Shown here: positions 9,353 through 18,494 of the stretch, piece by piece
Layout: each line of letters begins with the position of its first letter
Position numbering within the stretch: the stretch's first letter is position 1
DNA from: Bacteroidales bacterium
GTDB taxonomy: Bacteria; Bacteroidota; Bacteroidia; Bacteroidales; Salinivirgaceae
NCBI GenBank assembly: GCA_012519055.1
Contig: JAAYQU010000023.1
Location: forward strand, 1-64,000
DNA length: 64,000 bases
Direction of reading: 5' to 3'
Notes under the pieces: generated by a model
The model's database searches: none
What the model was told of the DNA's origin: nothing
The model's input: only the letters and a program-made list of their open reading frames with translations
Program-made: the position numbers and the translations under genes

Positions 9353-9952
9353 TTATTTCTCCAAAACCTGACGAACTATTTTTGCAATATATTTCCCGAG
9401 AATATCAAACTCAATATTTACGATAGTGCCGGGCTTATATGTATGAAATATAGTATTTTCGTATGTGTAAGGAATTATTGCTACCTGAAACGAATTGTCG
9501 CGACTGTTAACAACAGTTAAACTAACCCCATCGACAGAAATTGAGCCTTTCTCTACGGTTACGTGGTCGGGGTTTTTAAAATCATACTCAAAAGTGTAAT
9601 ACCAGCTTCCGTCAGCCTCCTCAACTTTTTTACATACAGCAGTTTGATCAACATGACCTTGAACAACATGACCGTCGAAACGACCATTTGCACTTACAGA
9701 ACGCTCTAAGTTTACAAGTGAGCCCACTTGTAGCTGTCCCAAACTACTTTTGTCCAAAGTCTCTTTAATAGCCGTTACTGTATAGCTATCGGCAGTTTTA
9801 CGAACAACCGTAAGACAAACACCATTGTGTGAAACACTTTGGTCAACTTTCAACTCATTAACAAACGAACATGTGATTGTGATATCAATATTTTCCTGTT
9901 TTTTTTCAATGGAAACAACTTTCCCCATTGCTTCTACTATTCCTGAAAACAT
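9353..9952 (-). CDS. ribE: Riboflavin synthase, alpha chain
   Basis: Cytoplasmic enzyme converting two 6,7-dimethyl-8-ribityllumazine molecules to riboflavin, the last step of vitamin B2 synthesis. The 199 residues form two similar lumazine-binding halves. The first begins MFSGIVEAMG and carries VSHNGVCLTVV. The second carries GHVVQGHVD and ISVDGVSLTVV, with the conserved NGV/DGVSLT pair. Length and start match the family. It stands alone and is convergent with the yqeY-like gene. I see no FMN riboswitch within the roughly 100 nt upstream. Confidence 0.96.
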   Translation of the reverse strand: MFSGIVEAMGKVVSIEKKQENIDITITCSFVNELKVDQSVSHNGVCLTVVRKTADSYTVTAIKETLDKSSLGQLQVGSLVNLERSVSANGRFDGHVVQGHVDQTAVCKKVEEADGSWYYTFEYDFKNPDHVTVEKGSISVDGVSLTVVNSRDNSFQVAIIPYTYENTIFHTYKPGTIVNIEFDILGKYIAKIVRQVLEK

Positions 9953-10013
9953 ATGCTTATAGATTTTTTTGATGATTAAATTTTAGTACAAAACTAAAGA
10001 AACTTACAGATAT

Positions 10014-10046
10014 AAAAAAAGCAACAATCAATAAAGAATGCTGCTT
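10014..10046 (-). terminator. Terminator downstream of tRNA-His
   Basis: Read on the minus strand, AAGCAGCA pairs over 8 bp (one G-U) with TGTTGCTT and is followed by a run of seven T residues. It starts a few bases after the tRNA-His 3' end, as expected for an intrinsic terminator. Confidence 0.7.
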
Positions 10047-10049
10047 TTG

Positions 10050-10124
10050 GGTGGAAGATGGGATTCGAACCCACGACCTACGGAACCACAATCCGCCGCT
10101 CTAACCAACTGAGCTACATCCACC
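10050..10124 (-). tRNA. tRNA-His (GTG anticodon)
   Basis: The minus strand reads GTGGATGTAGCTCAGTTGGT and continues as a full cloverleaf. The D arm, the anticodon loop TTGTGGT with anticodon GTG, and the T arm GGGTTCGAATCCC are all present. The base before G1 is G and the discriminator is C73, so the histidine-specific G-1:C73 pair appears to be encoded. The acceptor stem has one U-U mismatch at the sixth pair. CCA is not encoded directly (the next bases are CC). Confidence 0.95.
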
Positions 10125-10287
10125 ATTTTTTGTGGGTGCAAATATAAAACCTTTATTGTTATTTTGCAAAAAAATATTGCATTTAACACTTGAATCTGTG
10201 GCAACGAAAAAAATATTTTTTCTTTTGCTAAGACCAGGATAAATCGAAAACAACATTGTATCTTGCAGAGTTATTAAATATCAACAA

Positions 10288-11619
10288 TTGAAAATATTGT
10301 TTAGAAAATTAACTAAAAATAGAAGCTTTTCCCTTCAGTTTTTTCTTATGGGGCGTTTTGCGGGCACTTTGCTTGTCTCAATATTGCTTGCAAAATCGTA
10401 TTTATGGATGCAAAACCCCTTAGATATAAAAGAGATAGGACAATATGAGTTGTTTGTTTTTATTGCGGGTTTTATAAACTTCTTTTGGGTTAACGCTTTA
10501 GTTCGAGGACTGTTAGGTTTTGTTGACACAGATAACCTCCAAAGCCTTAACAACAAATTGGCACAGGCTTTCTATCTTTTTGGCGCGCTCTCCTTAGTTT
10601 TTGGATTGCTGTTTGCGTTTGGGCAATATTTCTTTAATATTTTCAACAACGTAGGAGTTGTTATATTATCAGGCGCAGTGGTCTATTCCCTATTTTGGAC
10701 TCCTTCAATGCTGTTGGAATATACTTTTGTTTTAAGAAAACAGACATTGCCTTTATATTTAAGTGGTATTATAACACCGCTTTTTTTCCTAATATTCAGC
10801 ATAGCAGGTGCATATACAACTCAATCTGTTGATGGTGTAATATTTGGAACGGTATTATTCGCCTTATTGCGGTTTATTTCAACCTCGGCTATTGTTTTCC
10901 GCAGTGGAGTTCCTAAAATTGATTTACAGTGGATAAAAAAGTTTTTACTTTTTTCTGCACCGCTTGTCTTGTCGGCTGTTATTGCAGAATCTAGTATTTA
11001 TATCGATGGCATTATAGTAAACTCACTATTCGACGAGCGAACATTTGCCATATTCAGATACGGCGCACGCGAATTACCGCTAAATTCAATACTAGCCTTG
11101 GGTTTAAGTAACGCTATGATACCTATGTTTAGCTCAACAACCAACCCTGACGTTGAATTGAGTGAACTGAAAAACAAAACCCGAAGGCTTTTGATACTGC
11201 TTGTTCCCATATCGATACTATTTTTAATTTTTAGCGATTGGCTTTTTGCAAATATTTTTAATGAGGCTTTCAAACAGTCAGCTATTATTTTTGACGTTTA
11301 CCTACTATTAGTTATACCCAGATTGCTACTGCCCCAAACAATTATTGTGGGTTTCAAGCGCAACAATTTGCTTGTTTGGGTTTCAATTGTTGAGATTATT
11401 ACTAACGTTGCTTTAAGTATTTGGTGGGGAATAATTTGGGGAATACTTGGAGTTGCCCTCGCTACGTTAGTTGCTTATATTGTTGAGAAAATAACTATGA
11501 TATACCTTACCAACAAACATATAGATATAAAACCATCGAAATATATTCCAGTAAAAACTTTTACTCTTCTTTCTATTGCAATTACTTCTGTTTTCCTCGC
11601 AAAATATTTTTTATTTTAG
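10288..11619 (+). CDS. Polysaccharide flippase of the MOP/Wzx family
   Basis: Polytopic membrane protein of 443 residues with about 12-14 hydrophobic helices, no signal peptide and few charged loops. This is the pattern of Wzx/MATE-like exporters that flip lipid-linked sugars across the inner membrane. Seen features include an early LMGRFAGTLLVSILLAKSYL helix, FSAPLVLSAVIAESSIYIDGIIV in the second half (typical of polysaccharide_synt folds) and a last helix ending FLAKYFLF. The frame opens with TTG at 10288. An ATG at 10348 would remove 20 residues but would start inside the first helix region, so TTG is preferred with caution. No glycosyltransferases are adjacent, so the substrate is unknown. 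Confidence 0.75.
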   Translation: MKILFRKLTKNRSFSLQFFLMGRFAGTLLVSILLAKSYLWMQNPLDIKEIGQYELFVFIAGFINFFWVNALVRGLLGFVDTDNLQSLNNKLAQAFYLFGALSLVFGLLFAFGQYFFNIFNNVGVVILSGAVVYSLFWTPSMLLEYTFVLRKQTLPLYLSGIITPLFFLIFSIAGAYTTQSVDGVIFGTVLFALLRFISTSAIVFRSGVPKIDLQWIKKFLLFSAPLVLSAVIAESSIYIDGIIVNSLFDERTFAIFRYGARELPLNSILALGLSNAMIPMFSSTTNPDVELSELKNKTRRLLILLVPISILFLIFSDWLFANIFNEAFKQSAIIFDVYLLLVIPRLLLPQTIIVGFKRNNLLVWVSIVEIITNVALSIWWGIIWGILGVALATLVAYIVEKITMIYLTNKHIDIKPSKYIPVKTFTLLSIAITSVFLAKYFLF

Positions 11620-11783
11620 AGTAATTACAATGTTGTCTTAATTTACATGGAAATTTTAAATTATTGATAATCAACACTATTTGTGCGACTTTAGTATAGA
11701 ACCTATTTTCAGTATTTAATCAAATAAAAAAGTCCGTTAATGCTAACATCTTACTTATTAGCCAACTATAATAGCGAAGAATG

Positions 11784-11813
11784 TTTGCTTTCTTAAAAAA
11801 TGTTGTATATTCG
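11784..11813 (+). promoter_or_regulatory. Bacteroidete-type promoter (TTTG-N18-TATATTCG)
   Basis: TTTG at 11784-11787 and TATATTCG at 11806-11813 are separated by 18 bases. This fits the Bacteroidete -33/-7 pattern (TTTG, about 19 nt, TAnnTTTG) with one mismatch in the -7 box. Transcription would begin near 11820. That puts the first possible ATG (11800) upstream of the transcript and supports the start at 11839. Confidence 0.6.
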
Positions 11814-11838
11814 CATACTAATCCCAAATACCCGAAAA

Positions 11839-12591
11839 ATGCCTTATCGCAGATTACCAAACACAGACATAGCACGATTACGCGCTTTGAACGCTGCACT
11901 AAAGATGGGAAGCACTCTGTTTCACACCGATTTAGCCATATCACAATCACTATTGCTAAAACTGCGTGCTTTTTTACCCTTATTCAAACAAACTGTCGAT
12001 CATCAGCGAGAAGCTTTTAGACGACAGACACAGAACAGTAAGACTTATCTTGATATTCAAAAACGCGCCCGACTCTACATCTCACATTTCATTCAAGTTT
12101 TGAATTTAGCCATAGTACGCGGAGAACTTAAACCAGAAACAAGAAAGTATTATGGATTGAAAGTAAACCAAAAAACAGTCCCCGACCTAAATACGGAAGC
12201 AGAAATTATTGAATGGGGAGAAAAATTAATTAAAGGTGAAGCCGAACGATTGGCTACTGGAGTAGCACCAATAACAAACCCCACAATTGCATTGGTAAAA
12301 GTGCGTTATGAAGATTATATTCGAACCCATAGAAACCAAAAAAGCCTACAAGATATTTATGCCAAAGCAACTCTAAAGGTTGCCGAAATGCGCAAAGAAG
12401 CTGACGAATTAATCGTAGAGATATGGAACCAAGTTGAGGCATTTTTTGGAGAATTGCCACCTAAGCAGATGCGCGAAAAAGCAAAAACATACGGTGTTGT
12501 TTACGTCTATCGAAAAGGTGAGCTTGAGGCAGAAGCCGAAGAGGAGGCAAAAAACAGTAACGATTTGGTTAATGAGACGAGCGTTCTTTAA
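11839..12591 (+). CDS. Uncharacterised Bacteroidete protein, helical, acidic tail
   Basis: I do not recognise a named family. The protein has 250 residues from MPYRRLPNTDIARLRALNAAL. An in-frame ATG at 11800 lies inside the predicted promoter and is rejected. It has no signal peptide or membrane helix. The sequence is mostly helical and charged: a central section (ETRKYYGLKVNQKTVPDLNT) is followed by long helices (KATLKVAEMRKEADELIVEIWNQVEAFF) and a glutamate-rich end (ELEAEAEEEAKNSNDLVNE). This suggests a cytoplasmic structural or nucleic-acid/protein-binding role, but no catalytic motif is visible. The stop lies 23 nt inside the end of the convergent CPBP gene. Confidence 0.7.
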   Translation: MPYRRLPNTDIARLRALNAALKMGSTLFHTDLAISQSLLLKLRAFLPLFKQTVDHQREAFRRQTQNSKTYLDIQKRARLYISHFIQVLNLAIVRGELKPETRKYYGLKVNQKTVPDLNTEAEIIEWGEKLIKGEAERLATGVAPITNPTIALVKVRYEDYIRTHRNQKSLQDIYAKATLKVAEMRKEADELIVEIWNQVEAFFGELPPKQMREKAKTYGVVYVYRKGELEAEAEEEAKNSNDLVNETSVL

Positions 12592-13429
12592 GCATTGTTT
12601 TTAACACGTAAAAAAGCAATATCGCTGAAACTATAGAGACAATCCACTGATAACCCCCTAACGTAGCATTTGCCAATTCTTCAAATTTATGCTCGGGGAT
12701 AAATTGGCGAAATAATATACTCGAGAGATTATTTATAAAGTGTAGAATCATTGGTAACCACAATTTCCCAGTTGCGCTAAATGCTACACCTAATAAAATC
12801 CCCAACAAAACTCTCGGCAGAAAAGAGTAAAACTCAAAGTGAAAAACCGAAAAAACTATTGAAGTAATAACTATTGGTGTCCAAATGTTATTGAACATTT
12901 TAGAGATAAGTTGTTGCAACAAACCCCGAAAAAACAGCTCCTCAAATATCGCAGGAAGCAACCCGACAAGCACAATAAGCATAAAGAGATGAAAACCACC
13001 CCGATACTTCATAAACTCGTTAATAAACTGCTCCGACTGGTGTTGAATAGTCTTTAACGTCTGTTCAATACCCGACATAAATTCCGGAAACTGTACCGCT
13101 TTGTTTATTTCCCACAAAGCATTTACAGGGAAATAGCATAAAACCCATGCAACAAAGCCAAGCACTAATATTTTTAAAAATCCCTTTTGGGGATAGATAC
13201 TTATCTCAAATCTCTTGTTAAAGGATTGGAATAACAAAACAGGCAACCCAAAAATCGTAATGGTTTGAATTGCAACTTGAACATAGTTAGACCATTGATT
13301 ATCAGCACTTAGTCCGGCAGGAAAAATCTTTTCAGCAAGAAATATCAACAGAGAGGCAACCAAAGTGCTTATAAGTACATAGGCAAATAGTGCGATTATT
13401 GACTTGAAGTTTGATAGTGAACTTTTCAT
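12569..13429 (-). CDS. CPBP-family intramembrane metalloprotease (CAAX protease-like)
   Basis: Membrane protein of 286 residues with about seven or eight hydrophobic segments. The family motifs are intact: EELFFRG with Glu163, Glu164 and Arg168, then FSVFHFEF with His197, and ILHFINN with His230 and Asn234. These are the residues of Abi/CPBP glutamic-type intramembrane proteases related to Rce1. Members process membrane proteins or peptides, but the substrate here is unknown. The gene overlaps the convergent hypothetical gene by 23 bp and lies 17 nt downstream of the SDR gene, with which it may be co-transcribed. Confidence 0.88.
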   Translation of the reverse strand: MKSSLSNFKSIIALFAYVLISTLVASLLIFLAEKIFPAGLSADNQWSNYVQVAIQTITIFGLPVLLFQSFNKRFEISIYPQKGFLKILVLGFVAWVLCYFPVNALWEINKAVQFPEFMSGIEQTLKTIQHQSEQFINEFMKYRGGFHLFMLIVLVGLLPAIFEELFFRGLLQQLISKMFNNIWTPIVITSIVFSVFHFEFYSFLPRVLLGILLGVAFSATGKLWLPMILHFINNLSSILFRQFIPEHKFEELANATLGGYQWIVSIVSAILLFYVLKTMLKERSSH

Positions 13430-13446
13430 ACAATTATCAATTTAAG

Positions 13447-14340
13447 TTAATTTTTATCAGACCTTTTTATATAATCTAACACAGAATCAATGCTTTGAGG
13501 ATTATATCCAAATACTTCTCGTGCTTTCTGACTTGAAAAACGTGTAATCGGTGGACGAGTTCCCACTTGGGACAACTCTGCTGAACTTACCGGAGTAATT
13601 AATCCCTTATCTAAACCAAATGTTTCTGCAATTTTTACCGCAAACTCATAAACTGAAACAAAATCGACTCCTCCGGCGTGGAAAACTCCTGTTTCAGTAG
13701 AAAAAACTGTTTTAACAATAAATTTCGCTAAATCCAAAACAAATACAGGAGTTCGATATTGGTCTGACACTATTCTCAGAGGTTTACCCTCTTTCGAGTT
13801 CTTCGCAATCATGGTAACAATATTGTAAGCGCCTTGTTGTAAGGGTATTCCGTAAACCAATACAGGTCTTATAATTAAATGGTTAGCGCAATTTTCCACA
13901 ACCTTTTGCTCAGCTGCTACTTTTGTCTCTCCATAAAAGCTTACAGGATTAGTGGCAGACTCTTCGGTCTCGAATTGATTTTGTCCACTAAAAACAAAAT
14001 CAGAGCTAAGAAAAACCATTCGAGCACCGATTTTTGATGCCGTTTTCGCAATTTTTTCGGTAGCTTCAACATTTACTTTCCAAGCCTCTTGACGATTCTC
14101 TTCGCAATAATCCACTCGCGATATTGCAGCCGAATGGACAATTACATCGGGTTTAGCTTGAGCAATGACGTTTTCAAACCCGTCGGTCAGAAAATCAACC
14201 TTAATCCTTTTGGCATACAAACTGTTAAGCCTCTTATCGCCTCTAACACAACCCACAAGCTCCACATCTCTATAATTATCAAGCTCTTGACAAATATAGC
14301 TTCCTATAAAACCTGTTACGCCTGTTACTAAAACCCTCAT
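13447..14340 (-). CDS. NAD(P)-dependent sugar epimerase/reductase (RmlD-like SDR)
   Basis: Extended short-chain dehydrogenase of 297 residues. The N-terminal cofactor loop TGVTGFIGSYI (6-16) is followed by VIVHSAA, SSDFVFSG and the catalytic pair Tyr136-x3-Lys140 in FYGETK. The SSDFVFSG strand and overall length resemble dTDP-4-dehydrorhamnose reductase (RmlD/RfbD). No other rhamnose gene is near, so the exact substrate is uncertain. It lies upstream of the CPBP gene on the same strand, with a 17-nt gap. Confidence 0.8.
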   Translation of the reverse strand: MRVLVTGVTGFIGSYICQELDNYRDVELVGCVRGDKRLNSLYAKRIKVDFLTDGFENVIAQAKPDVIVHSAAISRVDYCEENRQEAWKVNVEATEKIAKTASKIGARMVFLSSDFVFSGQNQFETEESATNPVSFYGETKVAAEQKVVENCANHLIIRPVLVYGIPLQQGAYNIVTMIAKNSKEGKPLRIVSDQYRTPVFVLDLAKFIVKTVFSTETGVFHAGGVDFVSVYEFAVKIAETFGLDKGLITPVSSAELSQVGTRPPITRFSSQKAREVFGYNPQSIDSVLDYIKRSDKN

Positions 14341-14376
14341 CAGAGTTAAAAGTTTATAAAGTTAAAAGTTTGTAAA

Positions 14377-14405
14377 GTACAGACACAATGCAATTGTGTC
14401 TGTAC
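14377..14405. repeat. Palindrome GTACAGACACAAT-gca-ATTGTGTCTGTAC
   Basis: Perfect 13-bp arms (14377-14389 and 14393-14405) around a 3-nt centre. It is flanked by two copies of AAGTTTATAAAGT. The consensus resembles the GTAGAGAC...GTCTCTAC palindromes at 29515 and 59509, so all three may belong to one interspersed family. It sits between the SDR gene and the end of valS. Confidence 0.7.
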
Positions 14406-14497
14406 AAAAAGTTTATAAAGTCAAAAAAATAAGAACACATATTAATTTAGCTGAAAAACAATTAAAAATCAGTAACCCTATTTTAATTGTTCATTGC

Positions 14498-17143
14498 TCA
14501 TTGTTCATTGCTAATTGCTTTAAGTTGATTTTCAATTGCCTCAATTTTCGCCTCTGCATCAGCCTGTTTTTTTCGCTCAGCTTCGACAACCTTTTCTGGT
14601 GCTGAATTAACAAATTTTTCATTGCCCAATTTTTTCATTACTGAGGTTAGAAATCCCTTTGTATAATCCAACTCTGCCTGAAGTTTTTTTATCTCCTCGT
14701 CTTTGTCAATCAATCCAGAGAGGTTAACAAAAAGCTCGTGTGTGCGAACCATCTGGACAACAGCTCCTTCGGGTTTCTCGTTTATCAAGCCAAAATTCTC
14801 AATATTTGTAAGTTTTTCGACTATTGCGCCGTATTCGAGTTTAAAATTGTCGTCCCCCGATTTCAACGATGCCGAAATAGCCTGTTTAAAAGGGATATTT
14901 TTTTCGGTGCGTATAGTTCTGATTGCACTTATAATTTCGCAATGTATATCAAACAAATCAATTTTGGAATCATCATAAGTTTGACACTTAGGCATTTCGC
15001 TTATCATTATTGACTCTCCGGCTTTGCGTTGTTCAAGATTTTGCCAAATTTCTTCGGTAATAAATGGCATAAACGGGTGCAACAAGCGTAACATTTTATC
15101 GAAAAATCCGACAGTTGCACTATATGTTATACTGTCCATTGGGGTTCCGAAAGCAGGTTTGACAATCTCAAGATACCAGCTTGCAAAATCATCCCAAAAT
15201 AGTTTATAAACTGTCATCAGAGCCTCGTTGATACGGTAATTATTGAAATGGTCATCAATTTGAGATATTGCAAGATTCAATTTGTTGTTAAACCAATCAA
15301 TGCCTTGTTTTGCCGAAAGTGGCTGATTTGCAGCATTATCGACATTCCACGATTTTACAAGTCGAAAGGCATTCCAAATTTTGTTTCCAAAATTTCTTCC
15401 CTGTTCGGGTAGCGAATCATCGTAAAGCAAATCGTTTCCGGCAGGTGAACAGAGTAACATGCCAACTCTCACTCCGTCAGCACCATAGATTTTCATTAAC
15501 TCAATGGGGTCGGGCGAATTGCCAAGCGATTTTGACATTTTACGTCTCAGATGGTCGCGCACTATCCCTGTGTAATAGACACTCGAAAAGGGTATCTCTT
15601 TTCGATACTTCAATCCCGCCATAATCATTCGGGCAACCCAGAAAAACATAATCTCGGGAGCGGTAACTAAATCATTTGTAGGATAGTAGTATTTGATATC
15701 GGGATTATCGGGATTATTAATTCCATCAAAAACCGTCATGGGCCACAACCACGATGAAAACCAAGTATCAAGGCAGTCATCGTCTTGACGTAAGTCTTTG
15801 ATTGTAAGACTATTGTTTCCCGTTTTCTCTTTTGCTAACACAAGTGCCTCTTCAATCGTCAGAGCCACAACATAATCTTTACCATCAGGCAAGTAATAAG
15901 CGGGAATACGTTGCCCCCACCACAACTGACGGCTAACACACCAATCCTGAATATTTTCCATCCAATACTTGTATGTGTTCTTGAATTTTGAAGGATAAAA
16001 TTTAACCCTGTCGCTCATAACTGCTTCAAGTGCGGGTTCGGCTAAGTCTTTCATTCGCAAAAACCACTGCAAAGAGAGTTTGGGTTCAATAACAGCATCC
16101 GTGCGTTCCGAAAAACCGACCTTATTTATATAATTCTCTGTTTTTACCAAATTTCCAGCTTTCTCCAAATCGGCAACTATCTCATTTCTAACATCAAAGC
16201 GATCTTTTCCGATATAGAGAATTGCTTTTTCGTTCAGAGTTCCGTTCGGATTGAATATATCTATAAAATCGAGCTCGTGTCGCTTTCCTATTTCATAGTC
16301 GTTGATATCGTGAGCAGGAGTGATTTTCAAGGCTCCTGTTCCAAACTCCATATCAACATACTCATCTTCAATAACTTTCACTGCTCTGTTTATTAGCGGA
16401 ACAAGCACCTCCTTGCCAACAAGATTTTTAAATCTGCTGTCATTAGGGTTAACACAAACGGCTGTATCTCCCAAAATTGTTTCAGGGCGAGTTGTGGCAA
16501 TGGTTATATATTGTGTTGGGTCATCCTTTACAAAATAACGCAGATAGTAAAGTTTCGATTCAACTTCGCGATGAACAACCTCCTCATCGCTAACTGCGGT
16601 CAGTGCTTGCGGATCCCAGTTTACCATTCTTACGCCACGATAGATAAGTCCTTTGTTATATAAATCTACAAAAACCTTTAAAACGCTCTGCGACAAAGGC
16701 TCGTCCATAGTAAATTTTGTTCTTCGCCAATCGCACGAAGCTCCCAATTTCTTTAACTGTTCGAGAATAATTCCGCCATGTTTCTCTTTCCACTCCCAAG
16801 CGTGCTCGAGGAACTGTTCGCGTGTGAGTGATGATTTTTCAATCCCCTCATTTTTAAGTTTTTCCACAACTTTTGCTTCGGTGGCAATAGATGCATGGTC
16901 AGTTCCCGGAACCCAACATGCGTTTTTCCCTTGCATCCGTGCACGACGCACCAAAATATCTTGAATAGTATTATTCAGCATGTGTCCCATATGCAACACA
17001 CCTGTCACGTTTGGTGGCGGAATAACAATGCAATACGGTTCACGATTATCGGGTTCTGAATTAAAAAAGCCATTGTCAAGCCAATATTTATACCATTTGT
17101 CTTCGGTTTCGGCAGGATTATACCTTGATGATATTTCGGTCAT
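14498..17143 (-). CDS. valS: Valyl-tRNA synthetase
   Basis: Class Ia synthetase charging tRNA-Val. It has 881 residues. Seen: [12 protein letters not shown] (43-54, the HIGH motif), the editing-domain [13 protein letters not shown] (about 217-229), the [17 protein letters not shown] zinc-proximal region, KMSKS (535-539), an anticodon-binding helical region, and a C-terminal coiled-coil arm ([16 protein letters not shown] onward) typical of ValRS. These separate it from IleRS and LeuRS. The last codons run into ATTGTTCATTGCTCATTG-like repeats, so the extreme C terminus may have been shaped by repeat insertion. Confidence 0.97.
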   Translation of the reverse strand: MTEISSRYNPAETEDKWYKYWLDNGFFNSEPDNREPYCIVIPPPNVTGVLHMGHMLNNTIQDILVRRARMQGKNACWVPGTDHASIATEAKVVEKLKNEGIEKSSLTREQFLEHAWEWKEKHGGIILEQLKKLGASCDWRRTKFTMDEPLSQSVLKVFVDLYNKGLIYRGVRMVNWDPQALTAVSDEEVVHREVESKLYYLRYFVKDDPTQYITIATTRPETILGDTAVCVNPNDSRFKNLVGKEVLVPLINRAVKVIEDEYVDMEFGTGALKITPAHDINDYEIGKRHELDFIDIFNPNGTLNEKAILYIGKDRFDVRNEIVADLEKAGNLVKTENYINKVGFSERTDAVIEPKLSLQWFLRMKDLAEPALEAVMSDRVKFYPSKFKNTYKYWMENIQDWCVSRQLWWGQRIPAYYLPDGKDYVVALTIEEALVLAKEKTGNNSLTIKDLRQDDDCLDTWFSSWLWPMTVFDGINNPDNPDIKYYYPTNDLVTAPEIMFFWVARMIMAGLKYRKEIPFSSVYYTGIVRDHLRRKMSKSLGNSPDPIELMKIYGADGVRVGMLLCSPAGNDLLYDDSLPEQGRNFGNKIWNAFRLVKSWNVDNAANQPLSAKQGIDWFNNKLNLAISQIDDHFNNYRINEALMTVYKLFWDDFASWYLEIVKPAFGTPMDSITYSATVGFFDKMLRLLHPFMPFITEEIWQNLEQRKAGESIMISEMPKCQTYDDSKIDLFDIHCEIISAIRTIRTEKNIPFKQAISASLKSGDDNFKLEYGAIVEKLTNIENFGLINEKPEGAVVQMVRTHELFVNLSGLIDKDEEIKKLQAELDYTKGFLTSVMKKLGNEKFVNSAPEKVVEAERKKQADAEAKIEAIENQLKAISNEQ

Positions 17144-17244
17144 AATTATATGTTGTTACGATAAAAAAATAGTTGACAAAGATAGTGATTTTAGTTTATT
17201 GATATTTTGCGAAAAAGGGTTTACTGCCACATTTTCAGACTAAA

Positions 17245-18282
17245 CTATAAGTTTTCTAATTTCTTACAACAATTGTCAACCAAATGATTATTCTGTAGTG
17301 GCATATCGCCCCACTCTTGTTTGATATGGTTTAAGATTTCGACAACCTCATCATACGTTGGGGCTGTAACTAACTTCAGTCTTGTCTCTTTAAAGTTCGG
17401 AAGTCCTTTAAAATAGTTGCTAAAATGCTGACGCATCTCCAAAACTCCGTATTTTTCGCCTTTATTCTCAATGCTTTTCAAAAGGTGCATATGAGTTAGT
17501 TCAACCCTTTCGGTTACAGTTAGTGGAGGCAGATGTTCCCCTGTGTCTAAATAGTGTCTTATCTCCTTAAATATCCACGGTTTGCCGATAGCTCCGCGCC
17601 CAATCATTACTCCATCGACACCATATTTATCGAAAGCATTTTTAGCATCTTCAGAACTTTTTATATCGCCATTTCCGATAATAGGTATCTTTATGCGAGG
17701 ATTATTTTTTACTCTGCCAATCGGTTCCCAATCAGCAACACCCCTGTAAAACTGCGACCTTGTTCTTCCGTGAATGGCGAGCATTGCTATACCAACGTCT
17801 TGAAGTTTCTCTGCCAATTCTTCGATAATTATTGAGTTCTCGTCCCAGCCAAGTCGAGTTTTTACGGTAACAGGTAGCTTAACGGCTTTAACTATCGAGC
17901 TTGCGATTTCAACCATTAGCTCGGGTGTGCGCAACATACCTGCGCCTGACCCTTTTGTTGCAATTTTTTTTACAGGACAACCAAAGTTAATATCTATAAA
18001 ATCAGGGTTATATGACTCTGCAACCTTTGCCGCCTCGACCATTGAGTCGTGATTGTTCCCAAAAATTTGAACAGCCATTGGTCGCTCGTAATCGAACATA
18101 ACAAGTTTTTCGGTTGACTTTTTAATTGAGCGTATCAGTGCCTCGGATGCAACAAACTCGGAACACATTACATCAACCCCAAAATGTTTACATATATACC
18201 TGAAAGTAATATCTGTAACATCTTCCATTGGTGCTAAAAAAAGCGGCTTGTCGCGTAACTCGATATTTCCTATTTTAACCAT
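17245..18282 (-). CDS. dusB: tRNA-dihydrouridine synthase (DusB type)
   Basis: FMN-dependent enzyme reducing uridine to dihydrouridine in the tRNA D loop. It has 345 residues. Seen: FLAPMEDVTDITFR near the N terminus, IDINFGCPVKKI with the catalytic cysteine at 102, GSGAGML, VTVKTRLGW, and IHGRTRSQFYRGVADW. The last is the HGRTR phosphate-binding signature. The C-terminal helical domain binds tRNA. DusB is the usual single Dus of Bacteroidetes, but subtype assignment is by overall resemblance. It lies 101 nt upstream of valS on the same strand. Confidence 0.93.
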   Translation of the reverse strand: MVKIGNIELRDKPLFLAPMEDVTDITFRYICKHFGVDVMCSEFVASEALIRSIKKSTEKLVMFDYERPMAVQIFGNNHDSMVEAAKVAESYNPDFIDINFGCPVKKIATKGSGAGMLRTPELMVEIASSIVKAVKLPVTVKTRLGWDENSIIIEELAEKLQDVGIAMLAIHGRTRSQFYRGVADWEPIGRVKNNPRIKIPIIGNGDIKSSEDAKNAFDKYGVDGVMIGRGAIGKPWIFKEIRHYLDTGEHLPPLTVTERVELTHMHLLKSIENKGEKYGVLEMRQHFSNYFKGLPNFKETRLKLVTAPTYDEVVEILNHIKQEWGDMPLQNNHLVDNCCKKLENL

Positions 18283-18364
18283 TCAAAAAGTTTACAATAT
18301 CTTGATTTTAAACTAAGTATAAATATTATAATTTAAACAATAGTGTCTTTAAATAATTCTATGT

Positions 18365-18421
18365 TTGGGCTGAAGCCCAATTTTGTGTGCCTATAACCTC
18401 TCCACGACTTAAAAGTCGTGG
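18365..18421. repeat. Pair of short palindromes (TTGGGCT..AGCCCAA and CCACGACTT..AAGTCGTGG)
   Basis: Two perfect inverted repeats lie 21 nt apart in the dusB-ubiA gap: 7-bp arms at 18365-18380 and 9-bp arms at 18402-18421. GGGCTGAAGCCC and CCACGACTT-AAGTCGTGG elements recur between genes of many Bacteroidetes and look REP-like. They could also act as a processing or termination structure downstream of the ubiA-like gene. Confidence 0.65.
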
Positions 18422-18494
18422 CAATTGATATAAGTCTTTTAATTATTAATTCAGTTTTGTTGTCTCTCGATTTCCGACTTCTAACTTTTAATTT

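Noticed and set aside
14488-14520. ATTGTTCATTGCTCATTG direct repeats as a CRISPR-like array
   Set aside because: Only short, adjacent, imperfect repeats without spacers; they are a simple intergenic repeat at the end of valS.
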